Below are positions 15,750-23,637 of a stretch of 64,000 nucleotides of DNA, one piece after another. The stretch covers positions 186,001 through 250,000 of the forward strand of contig NZ_JBIFFV010000005.1 in assembly GCF_043557345.1 (NCBI RefSeq), given 5' to 3'. Both the position numbers and the translations under genes were made by a program. The notes beneath the pieces are model-generated. The model did not search any database, was not told the DNA's origin, and saw only the letters and a list, made by a program, of their open reading frames with translations. Every line of letters starts with the position of its first letter. Position 1 is the first letter of the stretch. This stretch comes from Sulfitobacter sp043557345. GTDB taxonomy: Bacteria > Pseudomonadota > Alphaproteobacteria > Rhodobacterales > Rhodobacteraceae.

Positions 15750-16348
15750 CGGTCTTTTCATTTTACCTCTTCGCGATCAGCGTCATCACCGGCGGGCTGT
15801 TCACGGTGATCAGCCGCAACCCGGTGCATTCGGTGCTCTGGCTGATCCTGTCCTTCCTCTCGGCGGCGGGGCTCTTCGTTCTGCTTGGCGCGGAGTTCGT
15901 GGCGATGCTGCTGGTCATCGTCTATGTCGGCGCGGTGGCGGTGCTTTTCCTCTTCGTCGTCATGATGCTCGACGTGGACTTCGCCGAACTCAAGGCCGAG
16001 ATGGCGCGCTACATGCCGCTGGCCCTGCTGATCGGGTTGGTGATCTTGATGCAATTCGTCATGGCTTTTGGCGCATGGGAGCAGAGTTCGGCGGCGGAAA
16101 GCCTGCGGGCCAATGCGATTGATCCCGCGCGGTTCAACACCGAAGCTCTCGGCCTGCTGCTCTATGATCGTTACTTCCTGCTGTTCCAATTGGCGGGTCT
16201 GATCCTGCTGGTGGCGATGATCGGGGCGATCGTGCTGACACTGCGTCACCGTAAGGATGTGAAGCGCCAAGACGTGGTGGCCCAGATGATGCGCGACCCG
16301 GCCAAGGCGATGGAGCTGCGCGACGTGAAGTCGGGGCAGGGCCTTTAA
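15746..16348 (+). CDS. nuoJ: NADH-quinone oxidoreductase subunit J
   Basis: The 200-residue membrane subunit has five hydrophobic segments, with the conserved third helix region EFVAMLLVIVYVGAVAVLFLF carrying the pi-bulge glycine and the conserved Glu. The C-terminal 35 residues are charged and cytoplasmic (RHRKDVKRQDVVAQMM). The start overlaps the CMD-like gene. It is followed by a 261-bp gap with hairpins and a 25-codon ORF before nuoK. Confidence 0.96.
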   Translation: MTVFSFYLFAISVITGGLFTVISRNPVHSVLWLILSFLSAAGLFVLLGAEFVAMLLVIVYVGAVAVLFLFVVMMLDVDFAELKAEMARYMPLALLIGLVILMQFVMAFGAWEQSSAAESLRANAIDPARFNTEALGLLLYDRYFLLFQLAGLILLVAMIGAIVLTLRHRKDVKRQDVVAQMMRDPAKAMELRDVKSGQGL

Positions 16349-16353
16349 CAAAC

Positions 16354-16401
16354 GGAATTTTTCAAAAATTCCGGGGCCGTTTTCTTTGAAAGAAAACGGC
16401 C
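16354..16401. repeat. Two adjacent perfect hairpins after nuoJ
   Basis: GGAATTTTT-C-AAAAATTCC occupies 16354-16372 and is followed two bases later by 13-bp arms, GGCCGTTTTCTTT and AAAGAAAACGGCC, around a single G (16375-16401). Both are perfect and have a one-base centre. AT-rich hairpins stand out in this GC-rich operon. They may be a dispersed repeat element, a processing site, or a partial terminator that lowers nuoK-N transcription. Confidence 0.7.
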
Positions 16402-16428
16402 AAACCAAGAGAGAAAAGGGACGTCGAA

Positions 16429-16506
16429 ATGTCGAGAACAACAATCGTGGTACTGGTCGTGGTGTTGATCGTCGTATTTTTCGGCGGCTACAGCTTTATC
16501 GGCTAA
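16429..16506 (+). CDS. Candidate 25-residue single-helix membrane peptide between nuoJ and nuoK
   Basis: The ATG at 16429 opens a 25-codon frame starting MSRTTIVVLVVVLIVVFFGG and ending SFIG before TAA. One transmembrane helix with a positive N-terminus is evident, so the peptide would insert N-in. GAGAAAAGGG lies about 9 bases upstream as ribosome binding site. Strong hydrophobicity in a GC-rich gap is unlikely by chance, but I recognise no family. A small complex I-associated peptide is one option. Confidence 0.5.
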   Translation: MSRTTIVVLVVVLIVVFFGGYSFIG

Positions 16507-16551
16507 AGCTTCGGCAATCCCGGTGGCAGCCGGGGCAAAGTGATACTAAAA

Positions 16552-16568
16552 GCCCCATCAAATGGGGC
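16552..16568. repeat. Perfect short hairpin upstream of nuoK
   Basis: GCCCCAT-CAA-ATGGGGC forms a 7-bp stem with a 3-base loop, 42 bases before the nuoK ATG. It has no T-run and probably acts, if at all, at RNA level. Confidence 0.45.
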
Positions 16569-16609
16569 GCGACCAAAGCCCATCAAGGGGCGGGAACGTA
16601 AGGGACGAC

Positions 16610-16915
16610 ATGATCGGACTTGAGCATTACCTGACAGTGGCGGCGACGCTGTTTGTCATCGGCATCTTCGGGCTATTCCTGAACCGCAAGAACGTGATCA
16701 TTCTGCTGATGAGCATCGAATTGATGCTGCTCGCGGTGAACATCAACCTCGTCGCCTTTTCCAGCTTCCTTGGTGACCTGACGGGGCAGGTCTTTACCCT
16801 TTTCGTGCTCACCGTCGCCGCGGCTGAGGCTGCCATCGGCCTCGCCATTCTTGTCTGTTTCTTCCGCAACCGTGGCTCGATCGCGGTGGAAGATGTCAAC
16901 GTGATGAAGGGCTGA
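16610..16915 (+). CDS. nuoK: NADH-quinone oxidoreductase subunit K
   Basis: The 101-residue membrane subunit has three helices. The conserved Glu residues of the proton path are seen in IILLMSIELMLLAVNINLVAF (Glu about 36) and LTVAAAEAAIGLAILV (Glu about 70). The start ATG at 16610 gives the classical N-terminus MIGLEHYLTVAA, preceded by a weak AAGGGA site. The stop is four bases before nuoL. Confidence 0.97.
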   Translation: MIGLEHYLTVAATLFVIGIFGLFLNRKNVIILLMSIELMLLAVNINLVAFSSFLGDLTGQVFTLFVLTVAAAEAAIGLAILVCFFRNRGSIAVEDVNVMKG

Positions 16916-16919
16916 GGCA

Positions 16920-19052
16920 ATGGAAACCACGATCCTATTCGCCCCGCTGGTGGGTGCCATCCTCTGCGGTTTCGGCTGGAAGATCATCGGTGAGAAGGCC
17001 GCCCAGTGGGTCGCCACCGGGCTGCTGTTCCTTGCCGCCTTCCTGTCTTGGGTGGTCTTCCTGACGCTGGACGGCCCGGCCGAGCAAATCCAGATTTTGC
17101 GCTTTATCGAAAGCGGCACGCTGAGCACCGACTGGGCGATCCGTCTCGACCGTCTGACCGCGATCATGTTGATCGTCATCACCACGGTGTCGAGCCTCGT
17201 GCACCTTTATTCCTTCGGCTACATGGCCCATGACGAGAACTTCCGCGATAACGAAAGCTATCGGCCTCGGTTCTTCGCTTATCTGTCTTTCTTCACCTTC
17301 GCGATGTTGATGCTGGTGACCGCCGATAACCTCGTGCAGATGTTCTTTGGCTGGGAGGGCGTGGGCGTGGCCTCCTACCTGCTGATCGGCTTCTACTTCC
17401 GCAAGCCGTCGGCCAATGCCGCGGCGATGAAAGCCTTTGTGGTCAACCGGGTGGGGGACTTTGCGTTCCTGCTTGGCATCTTTGGCCTTTACATGCTGAC
17501 GGACTCGATCCGCTTTGACGATATCTTTGCCGCCGCACCCGATCTGGCCGAACAGTCCGTTACCTTCCTGTGGAACGACTGGAACGCGGCGAACCTGATC
17601 GCCTTCCTGCTGTTCCTCGGCGCGATGGGTAAATCGGCACAGCTCTTCCTGCACACATGGCTGCCCGACGCTATGGAAGGTCCGACGCCCGTGTCGGCGC
17701 TGATCCACGCCGCGACCATGGTGACCGCGGGTGTCTTTCTTGTCTGCCGCATGTCGCCCGTGATGGAATTCGCGCCCGAGGCGATGGCTTTCGTGACCGT
17801 GATCGGCGCCACCACCGCCTTTGTCGCGGCGACCATCGGCCTCGTGCAGACCGATATCAAACGCGTCATCGCCTATTCGACCATGTCGCAGCTTGGCTAT
17901 ATGTTCGTGGCCGCAGGCGTGGGCATGTATTCGGCGGCGATGTTCCACCTCTTCACGCACGCCTTCTTCAAGGCGATGCTCTTCTTGGGCGCGGGCTCGG
18001 TCATCCATGCGATGCACCATGAGCAGGACATGACCAACTACGGCGGTCTGCGCAAAAAGATCCCCTATACCTTCTGGGCTATGATGATCGGCACGCTGGC
18101 GATCACCGGCGTCGGCATTCCGCTCACGCATATCGGTTTCGCAGGGTTCCTGTCGAAGGACGCGATTATCGAGAGCGCTTGGGGCGGTGGGTCGATGTAT
18201 GGCTTCTGGCTTCTTGTGATCGCCGCCGCGATGACGAGCTTCTACAGCTGGCGCCTGATCTTCCTGACCTTCTTTGGCGCGCCGCGTGGCAACAAGCACA
18301 CGCATGAACATGCGCATGAAAGCCCGATGGTCATGCTGATCCCGCTTGGCGTTCTGGCGCTCGGTTCGGTCTGTGCCGGGATGATCTGGTACGGCAGCTT
18401 CTTTGGTCACGTGGATCAAGTTGGCAAGTTCTACGGCATCCCGATGGCGGAAATGGCCGAAGGCGGCGACGCGCATGTCGAAGGGGCCGAGGAGGATCAC
18501 GGTGCGACCGGGCCGGTCGATGGCGACCATGGCGCCGATGCGCTGGTCGAAGGCCATCAAGACGCGGGCGCGCATCACGAAGCCTTCGGCGGTGCGCCGG
18601 GCGAGGGGGCGCTTTACTTCGCACCCGACAACCATGTGCTGGAAGATGCCCATGCCGCGCCGAAATGGGTTAAGGTCTCGCCCTTCATCGCGATGCTGGC
18701 CGGTCTGATCATGGCGCTGTGGTTCTATATCTGGAGCCCGACCGTCCCGGGACGGCTGGCGGCAAACCAACGCCCGCTTTACCTGTTCCTGAAAAACAAA
18801 TGGTACTTTGATGAGGTTTACGACGTGATTTTCGTGCGTCCTGCCAAAACGATCGGCCGGTTCCTGTGGAAACGCGGCGATGGCACTGTGATCGACGGCA
18901 CGCTCAATGGCGTCGCCATGGGGATCATCCCCTTCTTCACCCGCCTCGCGGGTAAGGCGCAGACGGGCTATATCTTCACCTATGCCTTCGCCATGGTAAT
19001 CGGCATCGCCGTTCTGGTGACATGGATGACGATGAGCGGAGGAGCGAACTGA
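16920..19052 (+). CDS. nuoL: NADH-quinone oxidoreductase subunit L
   Basis: The 710-residue antiporter-like subunit pumps protons at the distal end of the membrane arm. Conserved core: FFGWEGVGVASYLLIGFYF with the TM5 Glu, HTWLPDAMEGPTPVSALIHAATMVTAG with the TM7-8 residues, then the C-terminal lateral helix. Between about residues 458 and 575 an extra-membrane insertion is rich in His, Asp, Glu and Gly (HTHEHAHES, DHGATGPVDGDHGAD, HQDAGAHHEAFGG). The gene overlaps nuoM by one base (TGATG). Confidence 0.97.
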   Translation: METTILFAPLVGAILCGFGWKIIGEKAAQWVATGLLFLAAFLSWVVFLTLDGPAEQIQILRFIESGTLSTDWAIRLDRLTAIMLIVITTVSSLVHLYSFGYMAHDENFRDNESYRPRFFAYLSFFTFAMLMLVTADNLVQMFFGWEGVGVASYLLIGFYFRKPSANAAAMKAFVVNRVGDFAFLLGIFGLYMLTDSIRFDDIFAAAPDLAEQSVTFLWNDWNAANLIAFLLFLGAMGKSAQLFLHTWLPDAMEGPTPVSALIHAATMVTAGVFLVCRMSPVMEFAPEAMAFVTVIGATTAFVAATIGLVQTDIKRVIAYSTMSQLGYMFVAAGVGMYSAAMFHLFTHAFFKAMLFLGAGSVIHAMHHEQDMTNYGGLRKKIPYTFWAMMIGTLAITGVGIPLTHIGFAGFLSKDAIIESAWGGGSMYGFWLLVIAAAMTSFYSWRLIFLTFFGAPRGNKHTHEHAHESPMVMLIPLGVLALGSVCAGMIWYGSFFGHVDQVGKFYGIPMAEMAEGGDAHVEGAEEDHGATGPVDGDHGADALVEGHQDAGAHHEAFGGAPGEGALYFAPDNHVLEDAHAAPKWVKVSPFIAMLAGLIMALWFYIWSPTVPGRLAANQRPLYLFLKNKWYFDEVYDVIFVRPAKTIGRFLWKRGDGTVIDGTLNGVAMGIIPFFTRLAGKAQTGYIFTYAFAMVIGIAVLVTWMTMSGGAN

Positions 19053-20614
19053 TGGATACGCATCTGCTTTCAATCATCACATTCATCCCGGCATTCGCAG
19101 CGCTGATACTTGCGGTCTTCCTGCGGGGCGATGATGCCGCCGCCGGGCGCAATGCGAAATGGCTGGCCTTCATCACCACGACGGTCACCTTCCTGATCTC
19201 GCTTTTCGTGCTGTTCGACTTCGACCCGTCGAACACCGATTTCCAATTCGTGGATGAGGCCGACTGGCTTTTGGGCCTGAAGTATCGCCTCGGCGTCGAC
19301 GGCATCTCGATCCTTTTCGTGATGCTCACGACCTTCATGATGCCGCTGGTCATCGCGGCCAGCTGGAACGTGGAGCATCGCGTCAAAGAGTATATGATCG
19401 CCTTCCTGCTCTTGGAGACCTTGATGCTGGGCGTCTTCATGGCGCTGGATCTGGTGCTCTTCTACCTCTTCTTTGAGGCCGGCCTGATCCCGATGTTCCT
19501 GATCATCGGTATCTGGGGCGGGAAAGAGCGTATCTACGCGAGCTTCAAATTCTTCCTCTACACCTTCCTCGGCTCGGTGCTGATGCTCGTGGCCATGGTG
19601 GCGATGTTTACCGAAGCGGGCACCACCTGCATCGGCGGCTGTGAGATCAGCCTGCTCACGCATAACTTCGGCTCCGAAAGCTTCGAGCTTCTGGGCATCC
19701 AGATCGTCGGCGGCATGCAGACGCTGATGTTCCTCGCCTTCTTCGCAAGCTTCGCGGTCAAGATGCCGATGTGGCCGGTGCACACCTGGCTGCCCGATGC
19801 CCACGTTCAGGCGCCGACAGCAGGCTCCGTGGTGCTGGCGGCGATCCTGCTGAAGATGGGCGGCTACGGCTTCCTGCGTTTCTCTTTGCCGATGTTCCCA
19901 GTGGGGGCCGAGGTCATGACGCCGCTGATCCTGTGGATGTCGGCCATCGCCATCGTCTATACCTCACTGGTGGCGCTGGTGCAGCAGGACATGAAAAAGC
20001 TGATCGCCTATTCCTCGGTCGCGCATATGGGTTTCGTGACCATGGGCATCTTTGCCGCCAACCAGCAGGGTGTCGATGGGGCGATCTTCCAGATGATCAG
20101 CCACGGTTTCATCTCCGGCGCGCTCTTTCTCAGCGTCGGCGTGATCTATGACCGGATGCACACCCGTGAGATCGACGCCTATGGCGGTCTGGTGAATCGG
20201 ATGCCCGCCTATGCGCTGGTCTTCATGTTCTTTACCATGGCCAACGTGGGCCTGCCGGGCACATCGGGCTTCGTGGGGGAATTCCTGACGCTGATGGCGA
20301 CCTTCCAAGTGAACACTTGGGTTGCGGCAGTGGCGACGACCGGGGTGATCTTCTCCGCCGCCTATGCGCTGTGGCTCTACCGCCGCGTGGTGATGGGCGA
20401 TCTGATCAAGGAAAGCCTCAAGGCGATCACCGACATGACCCCGCGTGAGAAATGGATCATTGCCCCGCTGGTGGCGATGACCCTGATCCTCGGCGTCTAT
20501 CCGGCGCTGGTGCTGGACATGATCGGGCCCTCCGTGGCTGCCCTGATTGAAAATTACGACATGGCGCTGGAGGCGGCTGATACCGCTGTGCAGACCGCCG
20601 ATGCCTCGCATTAA
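19052..20614 (+). CDS. nuoM: NADH-quinone oxidoreductase subunit M
   Basis: The 520-residue antiporter-like membrane subunit has about 14 helices. Landmarks: FYLFFEAGLIPMFLIIGIWGG with the essential TM5 Glu, VHTWLPDAHVQAPTAGSVVLAAILLKMGGYG with the TM7-8 lysine, and LIAYSSVAHMGFVTMG. The ATG at 19052 overlaps the nuoL stop and follows GGAGGAG, a strong ribosome binding site. The gene is 14 bp upstream of nuoN. Confidence 0.97.
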   Translation: MDTHLLSIITFIPAFAALILAVFLRGDDAAAGRNAKWLAFITTTVTFLISLFVLFDFDPSNTDFQFVDEADWLLGLKYRLGVDGISILFVMLTTFMMPLVIAASWNVEHRVKEYMIAFLLLETLMLGVFMALDLVLFYLFFEAGLIPMFLIIGIWGGKERIYASFKFFLYTFLGSVLMLVAMVAMFTEAGTTCIGGCEISLLTHNFGSESFELLGIQIVGGMQTLMFLAFFASFAVKMPMWPVHTWLPDAHVQAPTAGSVVLAAILLKMGGYGFLRFSLPMFPVGAEVMTPLILWMSAIAIVYTSLVALVQQDMKKLIAYSSVAHMGFVTMGIFAANQQGVDGAIFQMISHGFISGALFLSVGVIYDRMHTREIDAYGGLVNRMPAYALVFMFFTMANVGLPGTSGFVGEFLTLMATFQVNTWVAAVATTGVIFSAAYALWLYRRVVMGDLIKESLKAITDMTPREKWIIAPLVAMTLILGVYPALVLDMIGPSVAALIENYDMALEAADTAVQTADASH

Positions 20615-20628
20615 GAAGGACTTGGCGC

Positions 20629-22074
20629 ATGATATCCGCTGATCTGAACATCATTCTGCCTGAGATCGTCCTTGCTGGCTTTGCCCTGCTTGGCCTTCTG
20701 GGCGCGGTCTATACGTCGAAAGACAAGGCCGCCGGGGTGCTCGTCTGGGTGACCGCGGTGGTGATGGTGCTGCTGGCCGGTTGGGTGGCCATGTCCGGGG
20801 ACGGCACCACCAATATCGCCTTCCACGGCATGTTTATCGACGACACTTTCGCGCGTTTTGCCAAGGTGACGATCCTGCTTTCGGCTGCTGCCGTCTTGGT
20901 CATGTCGGAGAACTATATGAAACTGCGCGGATTGCTGCGGTTCGAGTATCCGATGCTTGTGGCCTTGGCTGTTGTCGGCATGATGATGATGGTCAGCGCG
21001 GGCGACCTGATGGCGCTTTACATGGGGTTGGAACTGCAGTCTCTGGCGCTTTACGTCGTCGCCTCCCTACGCCGCGACTCGGTCAAATCCACGGAAGCGG
21101 GCTTGAAGTATTTCGTGCTTGGCGCGCTCAGCTCGGGCCTGCTGCTCTATGGCGCATCGCTGGTCTACGGCTACGCCGGGACCACGCTGTTTGCGGGCAT
21201 CATCACCACGGCTCAGACGGGCGGCACTTCGCTTGGCCTGCTCTTTGGTCTGGTCTTCCTGATCTCGGGCCTTGCCTTCAAGGTTTCCGCCGTGCCCTTC
21301 CACATGTGGACACCGGACGTTTACGAAGGCGCGCCCACGCCGATCGCGGCCTTCTTTGCCACGGCACCCAAGGTCGCGGCGATGGGTCTCTTTGCCCGCG
21401 TGATGCATGACGCCTTTGGTCAGATCGTCAGCGATTGGAGCCAGATCGTCGCGCTGCTTTCGGTCCTGTCGATGTTCTTTGGCTCGGTCGCGGCGATCGG
21501 TCAGACGAATATCAAACGTCTGATGGCCTTCTCCTCCATCGCGCATATTGGCTATGCACTGATGGGTCTGGCCGCAGGCACCGCTTTTGGCGTGCAGGCG
21601 ATGCTGGTCTATATGGCGATCTATGTGACCATGAACCTCGGCACCTTCGCCTTTATCCTGCTGATGCAGAAAGACGGCGCGCCGGTGACCGATATCACCC
21701 TGCTCAACATGTATGCCAAGACCAACCCAGGCCGCGCTCTGGCGATGCTGGTGCTGCTGTTCAGCCTTGCGGGCGTGCCGCCGATGCTGGGCTTCTTCGG
21801 CAAGTTCTATGTGCTGCGCGCGGCCTATGACGCCAATATGACATGGCTGGCCATCGCGGGCGTGATCGCCAGCGTGATCGGTGCCTATTACTACCTGCGC
21901 ATCGTCTTTTACATGTACTTTGGTGAAGAGCGTTCGGACACGCTCGACCATCAGAACGGTGGCGTGCTGACCGTGGTGCTGATGGCCTCTGCCGTGATCA
22001 TGATCGTCGGTATCGCCAATATGTTCGGGGTCGAGGGCGTGGCTGCATCGGCAGCGGCATCGCTGGTGAACTGA
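20629..22074 (+). CDS. nuoN: NADH-quinone oxidoreductase subunit N
   Basis: The 481-residue antiporter-like membrane subunit ends the complex I gene set. Landmarks: ALYMGLELQSLALYVVASL with the TM5 Glu, FKVSAVPFHMWTPDVYEGAPTPIAAFFATAPK with the TM7-8 lysine, and KRLMAFSSIAHIGYALMGLA. A 32-bp gap to birA suggests that the transcript continues. Confidence 0.97.
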   Translation: MISADLNIILPEIVLAGFALLGLLGAVYTSKDKAAGVLVWVTAVVMVLLAGWVAMSGDGTTNIAFHGMFIDDTFARFAKVTILLSAAAVLVMSENYMKLRGLLRFEYPMLVALAVVGMMMMVSAGDLMALYMGLELQSLALYVVASLRRDSVKSTEAGLKYFVLGALSSGLLLYGASLVYGYAGTTLFAGIITTAQTGGTSLGLLFGLVFLISGLAFKVSAVPFHMWTPDVYEGAPTPIAAFFATAPKVAAMGLFARVMHDAFGQIVSDWSQIVALLSVLSMFFGSVAAIGQTNIKRLMAFSSIAHIGYALMGLAAGTAFGVQAMLVYMAIYVTMNLGTFAFILLMQKDGAPVTDITLLNMYAKTNPGRALAMLVLLFSLAGVPPMLGFFGKFYVLRAAYDANMTWLAIAGVIASVIGAYYYLRIVFYMYFGEERSDTLDHQNGGVLTVVLMASAVIMIVGIANMFGVEGVAASAAASLVN

Positions 22075-22106
22075 GCGGTGCGGCACGAGATCGGCCAGTC
22101 CCGCGC

Positions 22107-22838
22107 ATGACCCCTTGGCCGGAAGGCTATGGCCGGCGCGTCTATGACACGCTCGATTCCACCCTCTCAGAGGCGGCGCGGTTACAGCAAGAGCTGACCG
22201 CGCCGACTTGGATCTTGGCGCTGGAGCAGACGGCGGCGCGCGGACGTCGGGGCCGGAGCTGGGCCACACCTCGCGGCAATTTCGCAGCCACCCTGATGAT
22301 GCCGCGCAAAGAGCCTCCGGGCGTTGCCGCGCTGCGTTCCTTCGTTGCCTCGCTTGCGCTCTACCGCGCGTTCGTCGCAGTGACGGGGCGAGAGGATGCT
22401 TTTGCCCTCAAGTGGCCGAATGACGTTTTGCTGCGCGGCGGCAAGGTCGCTGGCATCTTGTTGGAGAGCGTAGGTGAGCATCTGGCGATCGGCATCGGCG
22501 TGAACCTTGCCCATGGGCCGGAGGCAAGCAGCCTTGAGCCCCGCGCGTTGCCTGCGGTGACCCTGCGCGAAGCGGGGGCGAACGTGAGCGCGGAAGAGTT
22601 CCTTGACATGCTTGCGCGGGAATACGCCGGTCTGGAAGAGCAGTTCACGACCTATGGGTTCAGCACGATCCGCAGCGCGTGGCTGGCCCATGCCGCGCGG
22701 CTCGGAGAGGTCATCACCGCGCGCACCATGCGCGATGAGATGACCGGCGTTTTTGAAGATGTAGACAGCGCGGGCAATCTGATCCTGCGCACCCGCGACG
22801 GCGCGGTGCCCATCACCGCGGCGGACGTGTTTTTCTAA
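22107..22838 (+). CDS. birA: Biotin--[acetyl-CoA-carboxylase] ligase, without DNA-binding domain
   Basis: The 243-residue enzyme activates biotin to biotinyl-5'-AMP and transfers it to the lysine of carrier domains such as that encoded at the left window edge. The biotinyl-AMP loop GRRGRSW is at residues 46-52 and KWPNDVLLRGGKVAGILLE follows near 96-114. It begins directly with the catalytic domain (YDTLDSTLSEAARL), so the N-terminal winged helix of the E. coli repressor-ligase is absent and it cannot repress bio genes in that way. It sits between nuoN and coaX. Confidence 0.95.
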   Translation: MTPWPEGYGRRVYDTLDSTLSEAARLQQELTAPTWILALEQTAARGRRGRSWATPRGNFAATLMMPRKEPPGVAALRSFVASLALYRAFVAVTGREDAFALKWPNDVLLRGGKVAGILLESVGEHLAIGIGVNLAHGPEASSLEPRALPAVTLREAGANVSAEEFLDMLAREYAGLEEQFTTYGFSTIRSAWLAHAARLGEVITARTMRDEMTGVFEDVDSAGNLILRTRDGAVPITAADVFF

Positions 22839-22859
22839 AATCGGGGGAGGGGAGGCACC

Positions 22860-23636
22860 ATGCTTCTGGCAATCGACTGTGGCAACACCAACACCGTGTT
22901 CTCTATCTGGGACAAGGATGCGTTCATCGCCACATGGCGCACGTCAACCGAATGGAAACGCACCGCCGACCAATATTACGTTTGGCTCAACACCTTGATG
23001 CGGCTTCAGAATATCGACGCCGACATCACCGATATGATCATCAGCTCGACGGTGCCGCGGGTGGTGTTCAACCTGCGCGTTCTCGCGGACCGCTACTTTA
23101 ACACGCGGCCCTTTGTTGTCGGGAAACCGGGCTGCGCGCTGCCGATCGACGTGCGGGTCGACGAAGGAACGCAGGTTGGTCCGGACCGGTTGGTGAACAC
23201 CGTGGCAGGCTTTGACCTCTATGGCGGTGATCTGATCGTGGTGGATTTCGGCACGGCCACGACCTTTGACGTGGTGGCCGAAGATGGGGCTTATATCGGC
23301 GGCGTGATCGCGCCGGGGGTGAACCTCAGCCTAGAGGCGCTGCACAATGCCGCCGCCGCCCTGCCGCATGTCGATATCTCGAAACCGCAGTCGGTGATCG
23401 GCACCAATACGGTGGCCTGTATGCAGTCCGGTGTCTTTTGGGGTTATGTCGGGCTGGTTCGTGAGATATGTGAGCGGATAAGGGCGGAACGTGCAAGACC
23501 CATGCGGGTTATCGCCACGGGGGGTCTGGCACCGCTGTTTCAGCAGGCAGTCGACCTGTTCGATGATTATCAAGATGAACTCACGATGCACGGGCTGACC
23601 ATGATCCACGATTATAATAAGGACAAAGCTGAATAA
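22860..23636 (+). CDS. coaX: Type III pantothenate kinase
   Basis: The 258-residue ASKHA-fold kinase phosphorylates pantothenate, the first step of coenzyme A synthesis. The phosphate-1 motif LAIDCGNTNTVFSIW is at the N-terminus; the pantothenate/catalytic region GPDRLVNTVAGFDLYGGDLI and the phosphate-2 motif VVDFGTATTFDVV follow, then GGVIAPGVNLS. GGGGGAGGGGAGG precedes the start. The gene is followed directly by rnj with one base between. Confidence 0.95.
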   Translation: MLLAIDCGNTNTVFSIWDKDAFIATWRTSTEWKRTADQYYVWLNTLMRLQNIDADITDMIISSTVPRVVFNLRVLADRYFNTRPFVVGKPGCALPIDVRVDEGTQVGPDRLVNTVAGFDLYGGDLIVVDFGTATTFDVVAEDGAYIGGVIAPGVNLSLEALHNAAAALPHVDISKPQSVIGTNTVACMQSGVFWGYVGLVREICERIRAERARPMRVIATGGLAPLFQQAVDLFDDYQDELTMHGLTMIHDYNKDKAE

Positions 23637-23637
23637 T

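Noticed and set aside
16386..16601. 72-codon frame overlapping the nuoJ-nuoK gap
   Set aside because: It covers the hairpins and the 25-residue hydrophobic frame in another frame, is Arg/Gln-rich, and has no ribosome binding site.
16935..19073. Long open frame antisense to nuoL
   Set aside because: His/Arg/Gly-rich translation without domains; exact shadow of nuoL.
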